A DNA stretch of 64,000 nucleotides from Gemmobacter aquarius (lineage in GTDB: Bacteria; Pseudomonadota; Alphaproteobacteria; Rhodobacterales; Rhodobacteraceae). Shown piece by piece: positions 53,645 through 63,023 of the stretch (position 1 is the stretch's first letter; every line of letters starts with the position of its first letter). The DNA lies in the NCBI RefSeq assembly GCF_003060865.1, contig NZ_CP028918.1, forward strand, positions 2,344,001 to 2,408,000. The letters are read 5' to 3'. The translations under genes were made by a program, and so were the position numbers. The notes beneath the pieces are model-generated. The model searched no databases, was not told where the DNA came from, and saw nothing but the letters and a program-made list of their open reading frames with translations.

Positions 53645-55039
53645 ATGACCGCCACCCGCACCGAAACCGACAGCTTCGGCCCGCTCGAAGTTCCCGCCGA
53701 CAAATACTGGGGCGCCCAGACCCAGCGGTCGATCATCAACTTCCCCATCGGCTGGGAACGCCAGCCCGTGGCAATCATCCGCGCGCTCGGCGTCATCAAG
53801 AAAGCCTGCGCGCTGGTCAACATCGACCAGGGCGACATCACCCCCGACCTCGGCCAAGCCATCGCTGCCGCCGCGCAAGAGGTGATCGAGGGCCGCTTCG
53901 ACGACAACTTCCCCCTCGTCGTCTGGCAAACCGGTTCCGGCACCCAGTCGAACATGAACGCGAACGAGGTGATCTCGAACCGCGCCATCGAAATGCTCGG
54001 CGGGGTCATGGGTTCGAAAAAACCGGTCCACCCCAACGACCACGTCAACATGGGCCAAAGCTCGAACGACACCTTCCCCACCGCCATGCACGTCGCCATC
54101 GGCATGATGGCGCGTGACGTGCTGATCCCCGGCCTTGAAAAACTCCACCACGCCCTCGACGCCAAAGCGGTCGAGTTCAAGGACATCATCAAGATCGGCC
54201 GCACCCACACGCAGGACGCCACCCCCCTGACCTTGGGTCAGGAATTCTCGGGCTATGCCAAACAGGTCGAAAAAGGCATCGCCCGCGTCAAATCCTGCCT
54301 GCCCGACATCTACGAACTCGCGCAAGGCGGCACCGCCGTCGGCACCGGCCTGAACACCCGTGTGGGCTGGGACACCCGCGTCGCCGCCCGCATCGCCGAA
54401 ATCACGTCGCTCCCCTTCGTCACCGCGCCCAACAAATTCGAGGCGCTGGCCGCCCATGACGCCATGGTCATGTTTTCGGGCGCGCTGAAAACCGTCGCCG
54501 CCTCGCTGTTCAAGATCGCCAACGACCTGCGCCTCCTTGGCTCCGGCCCCCGCTCCGGCCTTGGCGAATTGATCCTGCCCGAAAACGAACCCGGATCGTC
54601 GATCATGCCGGGCAAGGTAAACCCCACCCAGGCCGAAGCCCTGACCATGGTCTGCGCCCATGTCATGGGCAACGACGCCGCCGTGGGTTTCGCAGGATCG
54701 CAAGGCCATTTCGAACTGAACGTCTACAACCCGATGATGTCCTATAACGTGTTGCAATCCATGCAGCTTCTGGGCGACGCGTCGGCCAGCTTCACCGACA
54801 ACATGGTGGTCGGCACCCAAGCCAACGTGGCCCGAATCGACAAGCTGATGAAGGAATCGCTGATGCTGGTCACAGCACTCGCCCCCACCATCGGCTACGA
54901 CAACGCAACCAAGGTCGCCAAGACCGCCCACAAGAACGGCACGACCCTGAAGGAAGAGGCCATCGCCTTGGGCTTCGTCGACGCCGAAACCTTCGACCGC
55001 GTCGTCCGCCCCGAAGACATGATCGGCCCCAAGGGCTGA
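53645..55039 (+). CDS. fumC: fumarate hydratase, class II
   Basis: 464 residues. Iron-independent hydration of fumarate to malate in the TCA cycle. Motifs: [56 protein letters not shown] and the superfamily signature [14 protein letters not shown] 53645 has GAGG seven bases upstream. Followed one base later by a small DUF4169 gene. Confidence 0.97.
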   Translation: MTATRTETDSFGPLEVPADKYWGAQTQRSIINFPIGWERQPVAIIRALGVIKKACALVNIDQGDITPDLGQAIAAAAQEVIEGRFDDNFPLVVWQTGSGTQSNMNANEVISNRAIEMLGGVMGSKKPVHPNDHVNMGQSSNDTFPTAMHVAIGMMARDVLIPGLEKLHHALDAKAVEFKDIIKIGRTHTQDATPLTLGQEFSGYAKQVEKGIARVKSCLPDIYELAQGGTAVGTGLNTRVGWDTRVAARIAEITSLPFVTAPNKFEALAAHDAMVMFSGALKTVAASLFKIANDLRLLGSGPRSGLGELILPENEPGSSIMPGKVNPTQAEALTMVCAHVMGNDAAVGFAGSQGHFELNVYNPMMSYNVLQSMQLLGDASASFTDNMVVGTQANVARIDKLMKESLMLVTALAPTIGYDNATKVAKTAHKNGTTLKEEAIALGFVDAETFDRVVRPEDMIGPKG

Positions 55040-55040
55040 G

Positions 55041-55214
55041 ATGGCCGAGATCGTCAACCTGCGCGCCAAACGCAAAGAGGCAGCCCGCAAGGAGGCCCGC
55101 AAAAAGGCTGACGAAAACGCCGCTAAGCACGGGTTGACCAAGGCCGAACGCAACCTGCAAAAGGCCCGCGCCGATCAGGCGCGGGCAAACCTCGACGGGA
55201 AAAAGCGCGAATGA
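55041..55214 (+). CDS. DUF4169 family small protein
   Basis: 57 residues, highly charged, MAEIVNLRAKRKEAARKEAR to KARADQARANLDGKKRE, predicted as one long helix. It matches the DUF4169 pattern, found next to fumC in Rhodobacterales; function unknown. The ATG is one base after the fumC stop, and its own stop overlaps the next start (ATGA). A role in nucleic-acid or ribosome contact is only suggested by its basic charge. Confidence 0.85.
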   Translation: MAEIVNLRAKRKEAARKEARKKADENAAKHGLTKAERNLQKARADQARANLDGKKRE

Positions 55215-55426
55215 CCGCCCGCCCCGTCAAACATTCCCTCACCCTGCGCGGCCACCGCACCAGCGTGTCGCTCGAGGAAGCCTTCTGGCAAGCCTTCCGC
55301 GAGATCGCCGCCAAGCGTGGCGTCACCCTGAACCAGCTCGCCGTCGAAATCGACGAAGGCCGCGAAACCGACATCGGCCTCGCCTCGGCCATCCGCGTCT
55401 TCGTGCTGGGCGAGCTGCGCGGTTAA
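55211..55426 (+). CDS. ribbon-helix-helix domain protein (RHH_4)
   Basis: 71 residues. The beta strand HSLTLRGHRTSVSLEEAFWQ and two helices (FREIAAKRGVTLNQLAVEIDE; LASAIRVFVLGELRG) fit the RHH_4 family. Related proteins may bind DNA, but no target is known. Translationally coupled to the DUF4169 gene, forming fumC-DUF4169-RHH. Confidence 0.85.
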   Translation: MTARPVKHSLTLRGHRTSVSLEEAFWQAFREIAAKRGVTLNQLAVEIDEGRETDIGLASAIRVFVLGELRG

Positions 55427-55460
55427 CGGGGCGTTTACCGGTTCCGGTCAAACTACGGGA

Positions 55461-55691
55461 ATGAAACGCAATCTCTTGCCCCTCACCCCCGAAGGCTGGA
55501 TCGCCCACCTGTTCGATGCCCAGGCGGCGCGCGACGGCGGCGTGATCCGCCGCCAGATCCGCGACGTCGAACGCTACGTCGGGCGCGAGGTATTTCTGGC
55601 CGAGATGCGAAGACGTGGCTATCCCGTGGTCGAAAACGCCGGCCAATACGTCATCTTTTGCAACCGCGAACCCATCCGCCGCCTCACATAG
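55461..55691 (+). CDS. conserved small protein, unknown
   Basis: 76 residues starting MKRNLLPLTPEGWIAHLFDA. Alpha/beta pattern with many Arg residues; the C-terminal half (GREVFLAEMRRRGYPVVENAGQY) looks like a folded domain. I do not assign a function. Ends directly at the first hairpin of the following array. Confidence 0.7.
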   Translation: MKRNLLPLTPEGWIAHLFDAQAARDGGVIRRQIRDVERYVGREVFLAEMRRRGYPVVENAGQYVIFCNREPIRRLT

Positions 55692-55809
55692 CGATTTCTG
55701 ACGCAGAAATCGCGCCGGAATTTGACGCAAATTCCGCTGACAACCCGCACGCCATCGGCCAGCGATTTCTGCGTCAGAAATCGCCGCGAAATTTGCGTCA
55801 AATTTCGCT
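55692..55809. repeat. four-hairpin array, TGACGCA/TGCGTCA type (array F)
   Basis: F1 55692-55714: stem GCGATTTCTG, loop ACG. F2 55717-55737: stem CGGAATTTG, loop ACG. F3 55763-55785: stem GCGATTTCTG, loop CGT. F4 55787-55809: stem GCGAAATTTG, loop CGT. All perfect. F3 is F1 turned round; F4 is nearly F2 turned round. The same order recurs at 63024-63140. Lies between convergent genes, touching the stop codon on the left. Confidence 0.92.
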
Positions 55810-55829
55810 GCCCCGCCGTGATCCCATCG

Positions 55830-57215
55830 CTACCGGCGCACCACCCGCAGCCATATCCCGTCCTTGGCGCGCACAGTCAGATGCGCCACCGGCACCGGCA
55901 CCCGGCCTTCGACCACCTCGAAGCGGAACGCCCGCACCAGTTGCGCCAGCAGCACCACCCCCTCCAGCATCGCAAAGCCCGCACCAGTGCACACCCTCGG
56001 TCCGCTGGAAAACGGCAACCACCCGTCGCGTGCCGCCTGCTTGGTCTCCTCGCGCACCCAGCGGTCAGGATCGAACCCGTCCGGATCGTCCCAGATCCGC
56101 TCGTGCCGCCCCAGATGCCATGACGACAGCACGACCTGTGCCCCCCGCTTCACCGCCCGCCCGCGAAACACCTCGGGCTTCACCGTCTCGCGGACCATCA
56201 TCGGCACGGGCGGGTAAAGCCGCAGCGCCTCGCGGAACACATCGCGGGTCAGCCGCAACCGCGACAGCGCGGCAAATTCCGGCGTCATTCCCGCCGTTTC
56301 CAAAGCCACCCGCTCTTGCACCTCGGGATGCGATGCCAGCAGATACAGCGCCCAGCCCAGCGCACTGGCACTCGTCTCGTGCCCCGCCAGAAAGAAGATC
56401 GCAACCTGATCGACCATTTCCTCCGTGTCGAACCGCTCGCCGGTCACCGGATCGACCGTCACCATGATCTTCGTCGCCAGATCGTCCGGCGCGGTCCCTG
56501 CCGCAATCTCCCTTGCCCGCCCCTCGGTCAGCCCGGTGATCAACCCGCGGATCACCGCCGCCGACCGCCGCACCCCCGCCCGATGAAACCTCGGCATCCA
56601 AGCCGGCAGCGGCACGAAAGCCGCAAGGTTCAGGATCGGCTGCGCCCGCTGATAGGCGCGGAATTCGGCGAACACCTTGCCGGCCACTTCATGGCCGATG
56701 GGAATCGAAAACAGCGTGCGAAAGATCACGTCGGCGGCGGCGAAACTCGCCTCCTCCTCGACCTCGACCACGCCTTCGGGCATCCGTGCCACCGCCGCCT
56801 CGCCCGCCGCCCAGATGCCTGCAAAGGCATCGCGCAAACGCCCCCCCTCAAAGGCCGGATCGATGATCCGCCTCTGCCGCTTCCACTCTTCGCCATTGGT
56901 CACAAAGACCGACCGCCCGAGCAGCGGGCGCAACCCCTCGGCCACCCGCAGGCTTTTCGGAAAATCCTCGGGCCGACCGTTCAGGGCCAGCGCCACCAGC
57001 GCCGGATCGTTGCACAGATAGCTGCGAAAGAACGGCGTCCTGAATTCGGCCATCCACGCCCGATACAGCCGCGCGGGCTGCGCCGACAGGATATCGGCCC
57101 GGAACAGCCGCATATACCGCCAAAGCGAAACGCGATCCGGCCGCGCCACAGGTTTCGGTGCAGCAGGTTTCGGTGCAACAGGTTTCGGCGGCACCGGTTT
57201 GGAGGGCCCCTTCAC
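55830..57215 (-). CDS. cytochrome P450
   Basis: 461 residues, bacterial soluble-type P450. I-helix oxygen motif AGHETSASALGW, ExxR in VFREALRLYPPVPMM, and the heme loop FSSGPRVCTGAGFAMLE. It starts with a Pro-rich lead (KGPSKPVPPKPVAPKPAAPK). GTG 57215 has AGGAG seven bases upstream and overlaps the stop of the upstream hydrolase (GTGA). The substrate is unknown; the lack of neighbouring ferredoxin genes means redox partners lie elsewhere. Coupling to a membrane hydrolase suggests a lipid or ester substrate. Confidence 0.93.
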   Translation of the reverse strand: MKGPSKPVPPKPVAPKPAAPKPVARPDRVSLWRYMRLFRADILSAQPARLYRAWMAEFRTPFFRSYLCNDPALVALALNGRPEDFPKSLRVAEGLRPLLGRSVFVTNGEEWKRQRRIIDPAFEGGRLRDAFAGIWAAGEAAVARMPEGVVEVEEEASFAAADVIFRTLFSIPIGHEVAGKVFAEFRAYQRAQPILNLAAFVPLPAWMPRFHRAGVRRSAAVIRGLITGLTEGRAREIAAGTAPDDLATKIMVTVDPVTGERFDTEEMVDQVAIFFLAGHETSASALGWALYLLASHPEVQERVALETAGMTPEFAALSRLRLTRDVFREALRLYPPVPMMVRETVKPEVFRGRAVKRGAQVVLSSWHLGRHERIWDDPDGFDPDRWVREETKQAARDGWLPFSSGPRVCTGAGFAMLEGVVLLAQLVRAFRFEVVEGRVPVPVAHLTVRAKDGIWLRVVRR

Positions 57216-58457
57216 GCCACACTCCTGTAGCCCGACGCCGCCCGCTCGATCCGGCTCTTCGACGCCGCCCGCCCCGCATAGCGCGCGGCCAGCGTCAGCG
57301 GCCCGGCCGTGATCTTGAAGTAATCGTAATCCCCCGGCCGGTCGAAACAGCACATGTACTGGAAATGCAGCCGGAACCAGCTGTAGCGCATCTTCTTCCA
57401 GCGCTCGGGGCTGAAGGTCTGGGTAAAGGCGCAGGAAACGACCAAAGGCCAGCGCTTGCCCGCAGGCGCCACCCCCGTCACGCTGACCGGATCGCACAGC
57501 GCAAAGGCGCAGCCATCCCCCGGCGCGGTCACATCGACCCAGGTCACCTCGTCCCGCGCCGAAAGATAGGCCAGATCGCCGCGCAACCGCAGCGCCTCGG
57601 GCAGAAAACTCACCATCGGAATGACCTGCCCGAGTGACAGGAACGACAGCGCAGGCCCGCCCTCCGCCAGAACCTCGGGCACCCCCTCGCGGATCAGGTC
57701 CGACAGGATCGACACCCCCAGTATCGCCCCCGACGAATGCCCGACCACCAGCACCTCGTCATACCCGCCCGCCAAAGCCTCGCGGATCACCGCGCGAAAT
57801 CGCGCCATCCGCGCCTCGAGCTCCGGCGGATAAGCCCCGTGGAACTGCGCCGACCACGCGTAATCGTGCATCAGGTAATAGGCCAGTATCTTGCGGTCGA
57901 TCCGCTTGAAGAACCGCAGCAAGGCGACAAACACCACCCCCCCAGCGCCAGCCCCAAGGCCCAGCCCCAGCCCGGCACCAGCCAGCGCCACAGCACGACC
58001 TGCCCCCAGCCCGCCCCAGCGCCAACAGGAACTGCACCACCAGATTGATGATCGGATACAGCGCCGCCACCGTCGGCCCCTTCCTCAACCCCACCAGCCG
58101 GAACAAGGCACCGCTCGCCACATAGATCCACGCCGTCCGCAGCATCTGCCGGTAGGTCGCAGCCACCCCCTGATCCATCGAACCCTGCACGATATCCGAC
58201 CAGACCAGCACCTCGACATCGGCTTCCACCGCCTCGCCGCCGATCTCGGCCCGCACATGCCAGCCATAAGGCCCCGCCACCCGCTTTGGCCGCAGCGCCA
58301 GCGCATAGCCCGAGACATCCGCCTGCCAAAGCCCCTCTTTGCGGTAAAGCTCGCGGTAGCGCCGTGGCGAGACCGGGTCATAACCGGGAATGTAAAAGAC
58401 CCGGCGCCGCCGCACCTGCCCTGTTCCCGCCTCGCCCACACCCGCACCCCGCACCAA
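57212..58457 (-). pseudogene. membrane-anchored serine hydrolase, two single-base frameshifts as given
   Basis: Expected 415 residues if repaired. N-terminal part (VFYIPGYDPVSPRRYRELYR, WHVRAEIGGEAVEADVEVLV), two central helices (VAALYPIINLVVQFLLALG; VLWRWLVPGWGWALGLALGG), then a C-terminal part with the nucleophile motif VVGHSSGAILGVS. The three parts are in three frames. The breaks are at a run of four C (about 58013) and a run of seven C (57937-57943), plus strand; one extra base at each restores a continuous protein divisible by three. The start codon (TTG 58457 or a nearby GTG) is uncertain. Probably intact in life. Confidence 0.72.
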
Positions 58458-58512
58458 AACACCCCGCCATGATGGCGGCCCATTCCGGCAAAATCATAGG
58501 CAAATTGCGGCG

Positions 58513-59274
58513 CTAGCCCAAGAGCGGAATGCCGAAGCGGTCGAATGTCTCCAAAAGCCACCAGCTCACATCGGTAAAGGCCCCCGTCACCAGCGCCAGA
58601 CCCACCGCCAGAAGCAGCACACCCATTGCCCGCTCGATCGCCTTCATATGCCGCTTCAGCCGCGCCATCACCCCCACCGCCCGCTCGATGAACAGCGCGG
58701 CCAGCAGGAACGGCAAGCCCAGCCCCGCAGCATAAACCGCCAGCAGCACCGTCCCCCGCGACAAAGACCCCTCCTGCGCGGCCAAGGACAAGATCGCCCC
58801 CAGCTGCGGCCCGATGCAGGGCGTCCAGCCAAAGGCGAATGCCAGCCCCAGCACATAGGCGCCAAAGGCCGACCCGCCCCTGTCCCCCGCATCCAGACGC
58901 GCCTCGCGGTCCAAAATCGCAATCCGGAACAGCCCCAGAAAATGCAGGCCGAACACGATCACAACCACACCCGACAGGCGCGAAAACCAAAGCTGGTTCT
59001 GCAAGAAGAAAGACCCGAAGGCCGAAGCCGCAAACCCGAGCAGCAGGAAAACCGTCGACAACCCCATGACGAAGAACAGCGCAGGCAAGATCACCCGCCG
59101 CCGCGCCGCCCCTTTGATATCGCCCATGCTGATCCCGCCCATATAGGCCAGATACGGCGGCACGATGGGCAGCACGCAAGGCGACAGGAACGACAGGACC
59201 CCCGCCAAAAGGGCGATCAGCATGGCGGGCGCAAGCCCTGCGTCAAAGATTTCAATTCCGAACATGGCTTCCAT
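58513..59274 (-). CDS. ccdA: cytochrome c biogenesis protein CcdA
   Basis: 253 residues with six helices. Carries electrons across the inner membrane to periplasmic thioredoxins for cytochrome c maturation. The two active cysteines are in LSFLSPCVLPIVPPYL and FAFGWTPCIGPQLG. The start is ATG 59274 or 59265. Divergent from tusA. Confidence 0.94.
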   Translation of the reverse strand: MEAMFGIEIFDAGLAPAMLIALLAGVLSFLSPCVLPIVPPYLAYMGGISMGDIKGAARRRVILPALFFVMGLSTVFLLLGFAASAFGSFFLQNQLWFSRLSGVVVIVFGLHFLGLFRIAILDREARLDAGDRGGSAFGAYVLGLAFAFGWTPCIGPQLGAILSLAAQEGSLSRGTVLLAVYAAGLGLPFLLAALFIERAVGVMARLKRHMKAIERAMGVLLLAVGLALVTGAFTDVSWWLLETFDRFGIPLLG

Positions 59275-59356
59275 CTAGCCGCAACCGGCCGCGCCGTCAC
59301 CTCCCCTTTCGTCACATTGCCGTGGCGCAAGCGCCCTGCCCGCGTTACCAAGACGC

Positions 59357-59587
59357 ATGTCCGAAGAAACCCTCGACTGCATCGGCCTTCTCTGCCCGCT
59401 TCCGGTGCTGCGCGCCCGCAAGCGCCTGCTTGCGCTGCCCGCAGGCACCATCCTCGCCGTGCAGGCCAGCGACCCCATGGCCGCAATCGACCTGCCGCAT
59501 TTCTGCGCCGAAGCAGGCCATGATTTCCTCGGCGAGCTCCAAGGCGCAGGCTTCACCACCTACCGCATCCGCCGCAACGCCACCTGA
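59357..59587 (+). CDS. tusA: TusA family sulfurtransferase
   Basis: 76 residues. Sulfur carrier with the persulfide Cys in the CPxP motif (DCIGLLCPLPVLRARKRL). Supplies sulfur for tRNA thiolation or molybdenum cofactor. A second Cys lies in HFCAEAG. Stands alone, convergent with rne. Confidence 0.92.
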   Translation: MSEETLDCIGLLCPLPVLRARKRLLALPAGTILAVQASDPMAAIDLPHFCAEAGHDFLGELQGAGFTTYRIRRNAT

Positions 59588-59706
59588 CGCCACAGGGTCC
59601 GTCGCCGTCTTCGCGCCTCTCGGGTCCGGCGATTGCCTATTGTCGCGCACAGGAACCCGCCGCAAGCGCCCCCAGCCAGACAGCAACCGCCGCCGCCATC
59701 TCGGCC

Positions 59707-59744
59707 CGAATACCTGCGGGGGTGCGGGGGGCCGTGCCCCCCGC
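59707..59744. repeat. AATACCTGCGGGGG element with 3-nt-loop GC hairpin
   Basis: GAATACCTGCGGGGG followed by a perfect 9-bp hairpin GCGGGGGGC / GCCCCCCGC (59724-59732, 59736-59744) with loop CGT. Convergent gap between tusA and rne. Confidence 0.75.
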
Positions 59745-59760
59745 CCGAATGCAAAAGCAA

Positions 59761-59788
59761 AGGGCGGCAGGTTTCCCCGCCGCCCCTT
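59761..59788 (-). terminator. rho-independent terminator of rne
   Basis: Stem AGGGCGGC / GCCGCCCCT with a GC-rich loop; on the minus strand it is followed by TTGCTTTTGC, 20 bases after the rne stop codon. Confidence 0.75.
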
Positions 59789-59807
59789 TCACACGATCAC
59801 CAAAGCC

Positions 59808-62615
59808 TCAGCGGCCCAGCGACCACCAACCCTTCTTGCGCGGCTTGCCGCTGTCTTCCTCGGGAGCACTCTCGGGAGCACTCTCGGGCGCACTGGCCTC
59901 GGCAGGCGCAGGCTGCATCACCTCCGCCCGAACCGGCTCCGCCCGAACTTGCTCCGCCGGACGTGCCTCGGCCACAGGTGCCGCAACCTCGACAGGCGCC
60001 GCATCCCCGGCCTCGACCACTGGTGCAGCCTCGACCGCAGCAACTTCCTTCGCCTTGCCACGCGCCCGGCCCGACGGCTTCTTCACCGGCGCTTCACCTG
60101 CATCGCCAGCCTCGGGCTCGACCTTTGCAGCCTTCGACCGGCTCGACGGCTTCTTCGCTGGCTTCGCCACCTCGGCAACAGTTTCGACAGCCGCCTCGCC
60201 GACAGGCTCTGCGACGGTTTCGGCTTCCACCTCGGCAACAGGCTCGGCAGCCTTTTTGGCCTTGGCCCCGCCACGGGTCCGCGTCAGCTTCTTCGGCGCT
60301 TCGGCGACAGGCTCGGCAACCACGGCAGCTTCGACAGCAACAGCTTCGCCGTCCTGATCCTCGTCGCCCTCGTCATCGCCTTCGTCGTCGCCGTCAGAAC
60401 CGTCCTCGGCTCCCGCAGCATCCGTGCCCGTGCCATTGCCCGGACCCTTCCGCCGACGCCGACGCCGGCGCTTCTTCTTGCCGTTGCCATTGGCGGCACC
60501 CTCGGCCGCCGCCGCCGCACGCGGCTCGGATTTGGCCTCGGCTTCCGTCTCCTCGACCTCGGCCTCCTCGACCTCGTCGAGGTCTTCCAGCGGCAGGTCC
60601 TCGTCCTCGTATTCGTCGACAGCCGCGCCCATCAGACCGGCATGGCCCGAAATCACGCTCGATTGCTCGGGCACAACCCGAGTCGCGGTCTTGAACTTCT
60701 CGATCACGTAATCGGGGCTGACCATCGCCGGATCACACTCGATCCGGACCGCCATGCCATAGCGCGCCTCGATCAGCGCGATATGCTCGCGCTTGCCGTT
60801 GATCAGGAAGTTGACGATCCCGATCGGCGCTTTCAGCAGCACCTCTTTGGACCGCTTGCGCGTGCCCTCTTCTTCCAGCGCCCGCAGAACCTGCAAACCA
60901 AGCGAATCGTCCGACCGGATCAGCCCCGTGCCATGGCAATGGCTGCACGGCTGGGTGGTGCTTTCCAGCATCCCCGGACGCAGCCGCTGGCGGCTCATCT
61001 CCATCAGGCCGAAACCGGAAATCCGGCCCACCTGAATCCGCGCACGGTCGGTTTTCAGCTTGTCCTTCAGCTTCTTCTCGACCGCGGCATTGTTACGCCG
61101 CTCTTCCATGTCGATGAAGTCGATGACGATCAGACCGGCAAGGTCGCGCAGCCGCAACTGCCGCGCCACTTCTTCCGCCGCTTCGAGGTTGGTCTTCAAG
61201 GCGGTGTCCTCGATGGACCCCTCCTTCGTCGCCCGACCCGAGTTGACATCGATGGCAACCAGCGCCTCGGTGATCCCGATGACGATGTAACCGCCCGATT
61301 TCAACTGCACGACAGGGTTGAACATGCCGCCCAGATAGCTTTCGACCTGAAAGCGCGCGAACAAAGGCATCGCCTCGTCATAGCGTTTCACCAGCCGCGC
61401 ATGGCTCGGCATGATCATCCGCATGAAATCCTTGGCGGTGCGATAACCCGCTTCGCCCTCGACCAGGATCTCGTCGATCTCGCGGCTGTAAAGGTCACGG
61501 ATCGACCGCTTGATCAGGTTGCCCTCTTCGTAAATCGCCGCCGGAGCGATCGATTTCAGCGTCAACTCGCGGATCTGCTCCCACAGGCGCATCAGATATT
61601 CGTAATCGCGCTTGATCTCGGGCTTGGTGCGCTTGGCCCCCGCCGTGCGGATGATCAGACCGGCACCTTCCGGCACCTCGATCTCCTGCGCGATCTCTTT
61701 CAGCTTCTTGCGGTCGGTCGCTTGGGTGATCTTGCGGCTGATGCCGCCGCCCCGCGCCGTGTTCGGCATCAGCACGCAATAACGACCGGCCAGCGACAGA
61801 TAGGTCGTCAGCGCAGCGCCCTTGTTGCCGCGCTCCTCCTTGACCACCTGCACCAGCATGATCTGCCGGACCTTGACCACTTCCTGTATCTTGTAACGCC
61901 GCGCACGGGGCTTTCTTGGCGCGCTGATCTCCTCGGCCACGTCCTCTTCGGCGATCGACTCGATCTCGTCGTCGGTATCGCTGGCATGGTCCATCGCCCG
62001 ATAAGGCGCGGGCGTGGTATCGCCATTGCCGTTCTCGTCGCCCTGCGAATGGTCGTGGTCATGCCCATGATCGTTGGCGTGGTCGTGATCATGCGAGTGA
62101 TCCTGCGCCTCATGCGTCTCGACCACCGCAGCTTCGGCCTCGACCGGCGTGACCAGCGCATCCGCGCCCGTCTCGTCGCCCAGATCGACGACATCCATCC
62201 CGCCGATCTCCGACGATCTCACCGCATCGCGGCGCTGCCCTTCAGGGCGGGGCCGCGAATTGCCGTTGCCGTTGCCGTTGCTGCGCGGCCGGCTGCGACG
62301 ATTGTCCTCCTCGTCCTCGGCCCGGTTCAGCGCCCGCTCTTCCTCAAGCAGCGCTTTGCGGTCGGCGACGGGGATCTGGTAATAATCCGGATGGATCTCG
62401 GCAAAGGCCAGAAACCCGTGCCGGTTTCCGCCGTAATCCACGAAAGCCGCCTGCAACGACGGCTCGACGCGCGTCACCTTGGCGAGATAGATGTTTCCGG
62501 CGAGCTGCCGCTTGTTGACCGTCTCAAAGTCGAATTCTTCGACCTTGTTTCCGTCCACCACCACAACGCGGGTCTCTTCCGCATGGGTGGCATCGATAAG
62601 CATTTTCTTGGTCAT
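59808..62615 (-). CDS. rne: ribonuclease E, with S1-domain insert
   Basis: 935 residues. Main mRNA-decay and rRNA-processing endonuclease. Residues 1-93 and 240-290 make the S1 domain, split by a 145-residue insert (95-238) holding an eight-His tract (172-189). Catalytic metal residues are D456 (IDVNSGR) and D502 (VIDFIDME); the Zn-link is CSHC (557-560). The C-terminal scaffold is Ala/Pro/Glu-rich, with an Arg-rich patch (KKKRRRRRRRKG) and a final KKGWWSLGR, the alphaproteobacterial PNPase-binding motif. ATG 62615 begins MTKKMLIDATHAEETRV; longer in-frame starts are not conserved. Confidence 0.96.
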   Translation of the reverse strand: MTKKMLIDATHAEETRVVVVDGNKVEEFDFETVNKRQLAGNIYLAKVTRVEPSLQAAFVDYGGNRHGFLAFAEIHPDYYQIPVADRKALLEEERALNRAEDEEDNRRSRPRSNGNGNGNSRPRPEGQRRDAVRSSEIGGMDVVDLGDETGADALVTPVEAEAAVVETHEAQDHSHDHDHANDHGHDHDHSQGDENGNGDTTPAPYRAMDHASDTDDEIESIAEEDVAEEISAPRKPRARRYKIQEVVKVRQIMLVQVVKEERGNKGAALTTYLSLAGRYCVLMPNTARGGGISRKITQATDRKKLKEIAQEIEVPEGAGLIIRTAGAKRTKPEIKRDYEYLMRLWEQIRELTLKSIAPAAIYEEGNLIKRSIRDLYSREIDEILVEGEAGYRTAKDFMRMIMPSHARLVKRYDEAMPLFARFQVESYLGGMFNPVVQLKSGGYIVIGITEALVAIDVNSGRATKEGSIEDTALKTNLEAAEEVARQLRLRDLAGLIVIDFIDMEERRNNAAVEKKLKDKLKTDRARIQVGRISGFGLMEMSRQRLRPGMLESTTQPCSHCHGTGLIRSDDSLGLQVLRALEEEGTRKRSKEVLLKAPIGIVNFLINGKREHIALIEARYGMAVRIECDPAMVSPDYVIEKFKTATRVVPEQSSVISGHAGLMGAAVDEYEDEDLPLEDLDEVEEAEVEETEAEAKSEPRAAAAAEGAANGNGKKKRRRRRRRKGPGNGTGTDAAGAEDGSDGDDEGDDEGDEDQDGEAVAVEAAVVAEPVAEAPKKLTRTRGGAKAKKAAEPVAEVEAETVAEPVGEAAVETVAEVAKPAKKPSSRSKAAKVEPEAGDAGEAPVKKPSGRARGKAKEVAAVEAAPVVEAGDAAPVEVAAPVAEARPAEQVRAEPVRAEVMQPAPAEASAPESAPESAPEEDSGKPRKKGWWSLGR
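62049..62099 (-). repeat. His/Asp-rich coding tract in rne
   Basis: Encodes residues 173-189 of RNase E, alternating His and Asp/Ser/Gly (eight His). Candidate metal-binding stretch in the S1 insert. Confidence 0.85.
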
Positions 62616-63021
62616 GGTGTTCCAATGCACCCCGCGCCAGCGGTGGCGGCCCCGCTACGGGTCCGTCATCGGCAGGGAAAGGGCGGCTTGTTCGGGCAAG
62701 ACGGCGCGCGGCGAAGGGAGGGGTCCTGCCCTGTGGGCAGCCCTCTCCCGTCGTCATTGCATTCGCACGCGTCATCGCGGTTCTCTCTAGAACCCCTCAC
62801 AGGGCTCTGCTGATAAAAGCCCGCTTGCGTCAAAGACTTGGCCGGGCAAACTGACGACCTTTCGGCCGATCCGACTGTCCCCTCGCGGCGCGACATGCGC
62901 GACCTGCAAGGGCACAGAGAATTCTACTGCGGGCTGTAGACCCGTGTCCTTCGACCCTAGCGGGAAACACCCGGCAAACACAATGGGAGATTTAACTCCA
63001 GTGACCGCCGCCCGCCGCCCA
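62616..63021 (-). other. long rne leader and gap, no gene seen
   Basis: About 400 bases upstream of rne hold several hairpins, including GGAGAGGGCTG / CAGGACCCCTCCC around 62710-62750, but no convincing coding frame. RNase E genes commonly have long leaders through which the enzyme represses its own mRNA; that is a plausible role here but not shown. Confidence 0.5.
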
Positions 63022-63023
63022 AG

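Noticed and set aside
55692..55809. CRISPR-like array
   Set aside because: Units are palindromes of differing sequence with no unique spacers, and no cas genes are near.
62616..62800. Riboswitch in the rne leader
   Set aside because: Hairpins are present but match no aptamer I know; RNase E autoregulation is the more likely reason for a structured leader.
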